This document shows, one piece after another, positions 5,831 through 9,671 of a DNA stretch of 9,671 nucleotides. Position numbers and translations under genes: made by a program. The notes under the pieces were generated by a model. The model saw nothing but the letters and a program-made list of their open reading frames with translations. It made no database searches and was not told where the DNA came from. Source of the DNA: Pontimonas sp. (GTDB taxonomy: Bacteria > Actinomycetota > Actinomycetes > Actinomycetales > Microbacteriaceae); the NCBI GenBank assembly GCA_021741925.1, contig JAIOWW010000036.1, positions 1 through 9,671 on the forward strand, read 5' to 3'. The stretch's first letter is position 1. Each line of letters begins with the position of its first letter.

Positions 5831-7543
5831 CTAGGAACCTTTCTTGGAGGCCATGGCTTGGTCACGGAGCTCGCGTCGAAGAATCTTGCCGATCGGGCTC
5901 TTCGGGAGCTCGTCAACGAAAACAACACTGGAGGGCACCTTGTAGGCGGCGAGGGACTCACGACAGTGGGCCACAATCGCCTCAGCGCTGAGTGCGGGAT
6001 TGGAAGACACGACATAGGCGCGAACCGCTTCACCGGACTTCTCATCAGGAATACCGATCACTCCTACCTCAAGAATGCCGGGAATGCTTGCGATGGCATC
6101 CTCGACGTCGTTGGGATAAACGTTGAAACCGCTCACCAGAACCATGTCCTTCTTGCGATCGACAATGGTGAAGTACCCATCGGAATCCATCTGGGCGATG
6201 TCGCCGGTGTGCAACCAGCCATCCCTGAGAGCATTCTTCGTTTCCACATCGCTCTGCCAGTAACCCTGCATAATCTGCGGACCCTTGGCAATCAGCTCAC
6301 CGGGCTCGCCCACAGGAACCTCGTTCCCCTTCTCGTCGACACAAACAATCTCTGTCGAGGGCACCGGTATCCCAATGCTGCTGTCCTTGAACATCCCACC
6401 AAGGGGGTTGAAGGACAAGACCGGTGAGGATTCGGTCAAGCCGTAACCCTCAACAATGGGAGTACCCGTAACTTCACTCCACCGCTTGGCAACCGACGCG
6501 TGCAAGGACATTCCGCCTGCTGCGGACGCTTTGAGGTGCTTAGGTGGGCTGTCGGTAAACCAGCGCTCGTTCAATAGCGCGTTGAAGAGAGTGTTAACAC
6601 CTACAGTCCACGTGATCTTGTAGTTCTCAAAAGCGCGCTTGAGGTTGCTAGGTGGCCGTGGGGTGGGAATCAAAATGTTTCTGGCACCCACGTGGAACCA
6701 CATCACATTTACCGTGAAAGCGAAGATGTGGTACAGCGGGAGGGGCGTGAGAGCAACCTCTTTGCCGGGCACGATGTGACCCCCCAACATCTGAAGCGTC
6801 TGCATCGTGTTTGCGACCAAGTTTCCGTGGGAAAGCATCGCGCCCTTGGAAACCCCGGTAGTGCCACCCGTGTACTGGAGAGCCGCCAAAGTGTCAGGTC
6901 CAACACCCTCCAGGTAGCTCTCAGCCTGAGCTTTGCTGCAGACCTTTTCACCGGCCTTGAGAGCATCTTGGAACGACGTGTGGGGCACAGTGATCTTGGG
7001 AAGAGTTCTCGACCACACCTTCTGCACCAGGCGAATAACACCGGCAACAACCGGGGTGAAGAACTCAGAAATCCTTACCGTGACAACCGTCTCGATGTCG
7101 GTGTGTGGCAGAACCTCCGGAAGGCGATCCGCAAACATATCGCTGACCACCAGAACTTTTGCTCCGGAGTTCTTGAACTGATGCGTCATCTCAGAAGGTG
7201 TGTAGAGCGGGTTGGTGTTCACCAAAACCAAGCCAGCCTTCATGACCCCAAACGCGACAATGGGATACGCCAAAGAGTTGGGAATCTGCAATGCGACCCG
7301 ATCGCCCTGCTGAAGACCCAGAGTCTCGCGAAGGTACGCGGCGAAATTATCCGAGTGGACATCCACTTCGCGGTACTTGAGGGACCCATTCATCCCATTT
7401 GCCATCACCTGGGTGTAGGCAATGGTGTTGGCATAGGTGCTCGCTGCCTGACGGGCAAGGGCTGGCACGTGAGGGACAGTGAACTCGTGGAGAACCGGGT
7501 CTACATCTGCGGGATACTGACTAATCCATGGGCGCTGAGGCAT
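5831..7543 (-). CDS. fadD: Long-chain fatty-acid-CoA ligase, FadD type
   Basis: 570 residues from the ATG at 7543. The enzyme joins a fatty or other carboxylic acid to CoA using ATP through an acyl-AMP intermediate. Motifs (numbered from this start) are the ATP loop 'YTGGTTGVSKGA' (224-235), 'LPLYHIFAFTVN' (268-279), 'GYGLTES' (366-372), 'GWLHTGD' (442-448), the linker 'DRKKDMVLVSGFNVYPND' (462-479) and the catalytic Lys553 in 'PIGKILRRELRD'. The sequence resembles E. coli FadD (561 residues) over its whole length, starting with 'PWISQYPADV' beside 'VWLNRYPADV'. An in-frame ATG at 7567 would add eight residues; 7543 is preferred because homology begins there and GGAAAGAG lies upstream. It is followed after 2 nt by the BASS transporter. 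A TAGGAT -10 box at 7604-7609 could drive both genes. Confidence 0.92.
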   Translation of the reverse strand: MPQRPWISQYPADVDPVLHEFTVPHVPALARQAASTYANTIAYTQVMANGMNGSLKYREVDVHSDNFAAYLRETLGLQQGDRVALQIPNSLAYPIVAFGVMKAGLVLVNTNPLYTPSEMTHQFKNSGAKVLVVSDMFADRLPEVLPHTDIETVVTVRISEFFTPVVAGVIRLVQKVWSRTLPKITVPHTSFQDALKAGEKVCSKAQAESYLEGVGPDTLAALQYTGGTTGVSKGAMLSHGNLVANTMQTLQMLGGHIVPGKEVALTPLPLYHIFAFTVNVMWFHVGARNILIPTPRPPSNLKRAFENYKITWTVGVNTLFNALLNERWFTDSPPKHLKASAAGGMSLHASVAKRWSEVTGTPIVEGYGLTESSPVLSFNPLGGMFKDSSIGIPVPSTEIVCVDEKGNEVPVGEPGELIAKGPQIMQGYWQSDVETKNALRDGWLHTGDIAQMDSDGYFTIVDRKKDMVLVSGFNVYPNDVEDAIASIPGILEVGVIGIPDEKSGEAVRAYVVSSNPALSAEAIVAHCRESLAAYKVPSSVVFVDELPKSPIGKILRRELRDQAMASKKGS

Positions 7544-7603
7544 CTCTACTCTTTCCAGGTAGGGCATCGCCCACGAGCACGTCGGCGATGAAGTGTTCGG
7601 CTT

Positions 7604-7609
7604 ATCCTA
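7604..7609 (-). promoter_or_regulatory. Candidate -10 box for the fadD-BASS operon
   Basis: Minus strand reads TAGGAT (TANNNT) within the 127-nt gap between the arsenic operon and fadD. It predicts a leader of about 50 nt. No -35 with normal spacing is convincing. The gap also holds the self-complementary CCGGCCGG stretch just downstream of the arsenate reductase stop, too weak for me to call a terminator. Confidence 0.35.
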
Positions 7610-7670
7610 CCCCCAGCGCTCGAGGCAACACCAGGGAGTCATTTTCCCGGCCGGCGTGCAGCAAAGGGGA

Positions 7671-8318
7671 TTAGGTCAACTCTGCAAGAAGAGCCCGCAC
7701 CAGACCATCAATCTGGTCTCTCACCTCGCGAACTCCGTCAATATCAAGGGTGCTGGGGTCGGCAAGCTTCCAGTCCAAGTAGCGCTTACCCGGATAGACG
7801 GGACAAGCATCACCGCATCCCATCGTGATGACCACGTCGGCAGCACGGACAACGTCATCCGTCAGTGGCTTGGGGAACTCTTGGCTAATGTCAAGATCAA
7901 GCTCGCCCATGACCTCTGTCGCCAATGCGTTGATGTGGGCAGCAGGCATCGAGCCAGCTGAGCGCACGTTAACCCGACCCTGGGCGTGGTGAGCCATCAG
8001 GGCCATCGCCATTTGAGAGCGCCCCGCGTTCTCAACACAGACGAACAGAACTTCAGGAACATCCTTTGGAGCTGCCCCCATGGTTTGGGCCAAGGCTGTG
8101 AGACGGTCCTTGACGAATCGACCGGTCAGCGTCACCAGGTACGCCTTGACGGTCGAGGTCCGAAGCAGAGCGGTATATGACTCCAGCACGTATCGGCCGA
8201 CAGTCTCTTCCGAGAACACGCCTGCGTACTTCTTCGCGAGATCAACAGCTAGCTGCCTCAAGGCAGTGTCAGGGAATTCCAGGCCCGGAAGGCCTTTTTC
8301 ACGCTCTACATCAGCCAC
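7671..8318 (-). CDS. Arsenate reductase (LMW phosphatase type) with N-terminal helical domain
   Basis: 215 residues in two parts. Residues about 12-80 form a helical domain of the three-helix-bundle kind found in front of some actinobacterial ArsC proteins; residues 88-215 form the LMW protein tyrosine phosphatase-like arsenate reductase domain. The P-loop is 'CVENAGRS' (Cys94, Arg100), the further redox cysteines are Cys168 and Cys172 in 'GCGDAC', and the likely acid is Asp187 in 'ADPS'. It converts arsenate to arsenite in the cytoplasm. In Corynebacterium glutamicum a helix-extended enzyme of this layout (ArsC1') is reported to work with thioredoxin and to dimerise; the same here is inference. 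The start is GTG at 8318 with AAAGGAGA 6 nt upstream. It is the last gene of the arsenic operon, 11 nt after the other arsC. Confidence 0.9.
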   Translation of the reverse strand: MADVEREKGLPGLEFPDTALRQLAVDLAKKYAGVFSEETVGRYVLESYTALLRTSTVKAYLVTLTGRFVKDRLTALAQTMGAAPKDVPEVLFVCVENAGRSQMAMALMAHHAQGRVNVRSAGSMPAAHINALATEVMGELDLDISQEFPKPLTDDVVRAADVVITMGCGDACPVYPGKRYLDWKLADPSTLDIDGVREVRDQIDGLVRALLAELT

Positions 8319-8329
8319 AGCGGTCTCCT

Positions 8330-8734
8330 TTACTCAGGGGCGATTTCTGAAATGAGTTGCTCGATGCGACCACGAATATCGTCGCGAATTCTGCGAACGG
8401 CATCCGCATCCTGGCCGGCTGGGTCCTCAAGCTCCCAGTCTTCATAACGCTTACCAGGGTAGAACTTACAGGCATCCCCACACCCCATGGTGATCACAAC
8501 ATCACTGGCCTGCACCTGCTCATCGGTCAGAATCTTGGGTTCATTCAGACTAATGTCGATGCCTTCTTCGAGCATCACCTCCACCGCAACGGGGTTGATG
8601 GAATCTTTGGGAGCGCTTCCTGAGCTCATGACCTCGACTCGATCACCCGCAAGATGCTGCAGGTATCCCGCGGCCATTTGTGAGCGCCCAGCGTTGTGGA
8701 CGCAGACAAAGAGAACGGTGGGCTTATCGGACAT
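8330..8734 (-). CDS. arsC: Arsenate reductase ArsC, LMW phosphatase type
   Basis: 134 residues, a single LMW-phosphatase-like domain. The P-loop is 'CVHNAGRS' (nucleophile Cys11, Arg17), followed by 'GCGDAC' with Cys85 and Cys89, which can relay the disulfide as in thioredoxin-type ArsC, and 'EDPAG' with Asp104 as probable general acid. 'NAGRSQMA' together with 'PGKRYEDW' separates arsenate reductases from ordinary tyrosine phosphatases. It reduces arsenate to arsenite in the cytoplasm; in this phylum the electron donor may be thioredoxin or mycothiol/mycoredoxin, and the sequence alone does not decide. The ATG at 8734 overlaps the channel gene by 11 nt, with AAGGAGA inside that gene, so the two are translationally coupled. 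It is roughly half identical by eye to the reductase domain of the next gene, so the pair probably arose by an old duplication. Confidence 0.92.
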   Translation of the reverse strand: MSDKPTVLFVCVHNAGRSQMAAGYLQHLAGDRVEVMSSGSAPKDSINPVAVEVMLEEGIDISLNEPKILTDEQVQASDVVITMGCGDACKFYPGKRYEDWELEDPAGQDADAVRRIRDDIRGRIEQLISEIAPE

Positions 8735-9401
8735 GTGGTGTCTCCTTAGGTAAGGCGATCAGGGGGCGAACGAGGACGAGGGCAAGGAACATTCCCACCA
8801 CTTGGGCGGCGATGAAACCTAGCCCCGACAGCGGAGCGATTCCGCTGAAAGACTCCGTAAACATGCGTCCCAGCGTGACGGCTGGATTAGCGAAGGAGGT
8901 CGATGAGGTAAAGATGTAGGCCGCACCAATCCAGGCAGGCACAGCCAAGGGAATTACCGAGGCGCGGCCCGCGGAACTCAAGAGCAAGATCAGGGCAATC
9001 AGTCCCGAAGTCGCGACCACTTCCCCGACAAAGGTACCCACGCCTAGACGCTCGTTCGTTGATACGACCAGAGCTGCCCGGTCAAACATCACATGGGCCA
9101 GCATGACTCCAGCCATCGCACCAGAAAGCTGGCCGACAATGTAGGCCAGTGCTGTGCCTGGCTGAATGCCCCGCCCCAGAAGTGCACTGACGGTGACGAC
9201 GGGATTGAAATGAGCACCCGATACTGGCAACAAGACAGCGATGAGAACGCCGAGTCCCAGAATGGTGGAGAGTTGGTTGAGGAGCAAGCTCACACCGACA
9301 TCGGAGGTGAGGGTTTCAGCCATCACTCCCGAGCCGACCACAATCGCCACCAGCAGAGCGGTACCGAAAAACTCAGCTCCTATACGCACAAGCACAGGCA
9401 T
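8724..9401 (-). CDS. aqpS: Aquaporin-family channel of the arsenic operon (AqpS-like)
   Basis: 225 residues with six membrane segments and two half-helices of the MIP fold. The first half-helix reads 'SGAHFNPVVT' (61-70), with NPV in place of NPA; the second reads 'FANPAVTLGRMF' (170-181) with NPA at 172-174. The position normally held by the selectivity-filter arginine is Val175. The Sinorhizobium meliloti channel AqpS, encoded beside arsC and shown to let arsenite leave the cell, is reported to carry a valine at this position too. Neutral As(OH)3 made by the two downstream reductases could therefore flow out down its gradient. The ATG at 9401 has GGGAAG about 10 nt upstream. It is the first gene of the three-gene operon. 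The aquaporin call is sure; the arsenite role rests on the operon and the filter residue. Confidence 0.87.
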   Translation of the reverse strand: MPVLVRIGAEFFGTALLVAIVVGSGVMAETLTSDVGVSLLLNQLSTILGLGVLIAVLLPVSGAHFNPVVTVSALLGRGIQPGTALAYIVGQLSGAMAGVMLAHVMFDRAALVVSTNERLGVGTFVGEVVATSGLIALILLLSSAGRASVIPLAVPAWIGAAYIFTSSTSFANPAVTLGRMFTESFSGIAPLSGLGFIAAQVVGMFLALVLVRPLIALPKETPHVR

Positions 9402-9467
9402 TCCATTCTCTTCCCTGCGCTCAATTATTCGGGGCTCGAGGTGTTAAGAACCCGATCTGTCGGTGTT

Positions 9468-9489
9468 GTTCACGGAATGTTCACCTAGG
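9468..9489 (+). promoter_or_regulatory. PHO-box-like pair of 11-nt direct repeats
   Basis: Two units, GTTCACGGAAT (9468-9478) and GTTCACCTAGG (9479-9489), sit head to tail with an exact 11-nt period. Streptomyces PhoP binds 11-nt direct repeat units starting GTTCAC, so this has the format of a PHO box. It ends 66 nt before the channel gene start, on the opposite strand relative to that gene. A role in phosphate-starvation control of the arsenic operon is inferred. Confidence 0.45.
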
Positions 9490-9516
9490 AAAACCTCGCG
9501 CCACGGCTAATTGAGG

Positions 9517-9541
9517 CCACACAGTTCGGGCCGCTGTGAGG
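9517..9541. repeat. Inverted repeat (hairpin), 8-bp arms
   Basis: Arms CCACACAG (9517-9524) and CTGTGAGG (9534-9541) pair in seven of eight positions around a 9-nt loop. It lies between the short ORF at the right edge and the PHO-box-like site. It is not followed by a run of T on either strand, so a terminator is not supported; an operator is possible. Confidence 0.35.
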
Positions 9542-9544
9542 TTC

Positions 9545-9575
9545 CGGCTGAAGTGTGACGTTTAAGCTTCGGCTG
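9545..9575 (+). repeat. Inverted repeat (hairpin), 9-bp arms
   Basis: CGGCTGAAG (9545-9553) pairs with CTTCGGCTG (9567-9575) if two G-U pairs are allowed in a plus-strand RNA; on the minus strand the same positions become A-C mismatches. The loop is 13 nt and contains part of an AAGCTT palindrome. Function unknown. Confidence 0.3.
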
Positions 9576-9580
9576 ATCCG

Positions 9581-9628
9581 TTACACCTCAACTACAAGTT
9601 CCCCCACTTTATGCGACTTTCGACTCAC
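9581..9628 (-). CDS. Very short ORF (15 codons) with strong ribosome binding site; leader peptide or gene remnant
   Basis: On the minus strand AAAGGAGA lies about 5 nt before a GTG at 9628, as good a ribosome binding site as any in the window and closely similar to the ones in front of both arsC genes. The ORF encodes MSRKSHKVGELVVEV and stops with TAA at 9581. I do not recognise the peptide. The same frame is open upstream to the right edge (29 codons in all), so it could equally be the last part of a gene that starts outside the window. It points toward the arsenic operon, 179 nt upstream of the channel start. Treat as a candidate only. Confidence 0.25.
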   Translation of the reverse strand: MSRKSHKVGELVVEV

Positions 9629-9671
9629 GATGGTCTCCTTTCTTCTTCCGAACTTCACCCGTACTTGTTCT

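Larger units (their letters stand above)
9402..9671. other. 270-nt region upstream of the arsenic operon, no confident gene
   Basis: This stretch holds the probable control region of the channel-arsC operon. It includes a double GTTCAC repeat (9468-9489), an AT-rich patch (about 9423-9430; minus strand AATAATTG) that could serve as -10, two hairpins (9517-9541 and 9545-9575), and at the right edge a very short minus-strand ORF with a strong ribosome binding site. No ArsR gene lies inside the window. Two minus-strand frames are open to the right edge, ending at 9609 and 9581, so the end of an upstream gene may be included; with fewer than 30 codons neither can be judged. Confidence 0.5.

Noticed and set aside
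6692..7591. A 299-codon open frame on the plus strand opposite the acyl-CoA ligase
   Set aside because: The ligase frame is confirmed by many motifs. The plus-strand translation has no recognisable domain, is rich in His and Arg typical of antisense shadow frames, and lacks a ribosome binding site.
7621..7670. Rho-independent terminator after the arsenic operon (CCGGCCGG region)
   Set aside because: The self-complementary stretch has no usable loop and is followed by only a short run of A on the relevant strand, so the structure is not convincing.
9630..9671. Plus-strand ORF starting at the ATG at 9630 and open to the edge
   Set aside because: Only 14 codons are visible, there is no ribosome binding site or well-placed -10 box, and the minus-strand reading has the stronger signals.

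Overview
The window looks like the chromosome of an actinobacterium, most likely of the Microbacteriaceae or a close relative. The reasons are moderately high GC, small genes packed end to end, a DUF3263 gene coupled to a LytR_C-domain gene, a high-GC Gram-positive heme-binding (HtaA) protein, and several start codons lying 6-9 nt after a TANNNT -10 box (leaderless or near-leaderless mRNAs). The taxonomic placement is an inference; no rRNA or tRNA gene is present. I found no insertion sequence, CRISPR array, tRNA or phage gene.

Layout. Positions 1-1142 hold a minus-strand operon: DUF3263 protein, then a LytR C-terminal-domain membrane protein, then the first 74 residues of a lipoprotein that runs off the left edge. 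Positions 1203-2979 hold a heme-capture pair: an HmuT-type heme-binding lipoprotein on the plus strand, converging with and overlapping by 44 nt a membrane-anchored HtaA-domain protein on the minus strand. The htaA-like gene is the second gene of a two-gene operon behind an ElaA-type acetyltransferase (2972-3439). Positions 3491-3895 hold msrB (plus), whose stop codon interlocks with that of a duplicated DUF606/YdcZ-type DMT transporter (3892-4839, minus).

Positions 4866-7543 hold an acyl-CoA ligase (FadD type) followed 2 nt later by a bile acid:sodium symporter (BASS) family transporter, both minus. This pairing suggests uptake of an organic acid followed by activation with CoA. Positions 7671-9401 hold a tightly coupled minus-strand arsenic operon: an aquaporin-family channel, then a single-domain LMW-phosphatase-type arsenate reductase, then a second arsenate reductase with an extra N-terminal helical domain. 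No ArsB or Acr3 pump is visible, so arsenite is probably released through the channel. Upstream of this operon, at 9468-9489, two GTTCAC units sit exactly 11 nt apart, the format of an actinobacterial PHO box. This suggests the operon could be tied to phosphate starvation.

The most interesting points are the channel-based arsenic operon with a possible PHO box, the heme-capture pair with recognisable ligand residues but no permease or ATPase in view, and the poorly explained right edge (9402-9671), which contains a 15-codon ORF with a very strong ribosome binding site and two hairpins.
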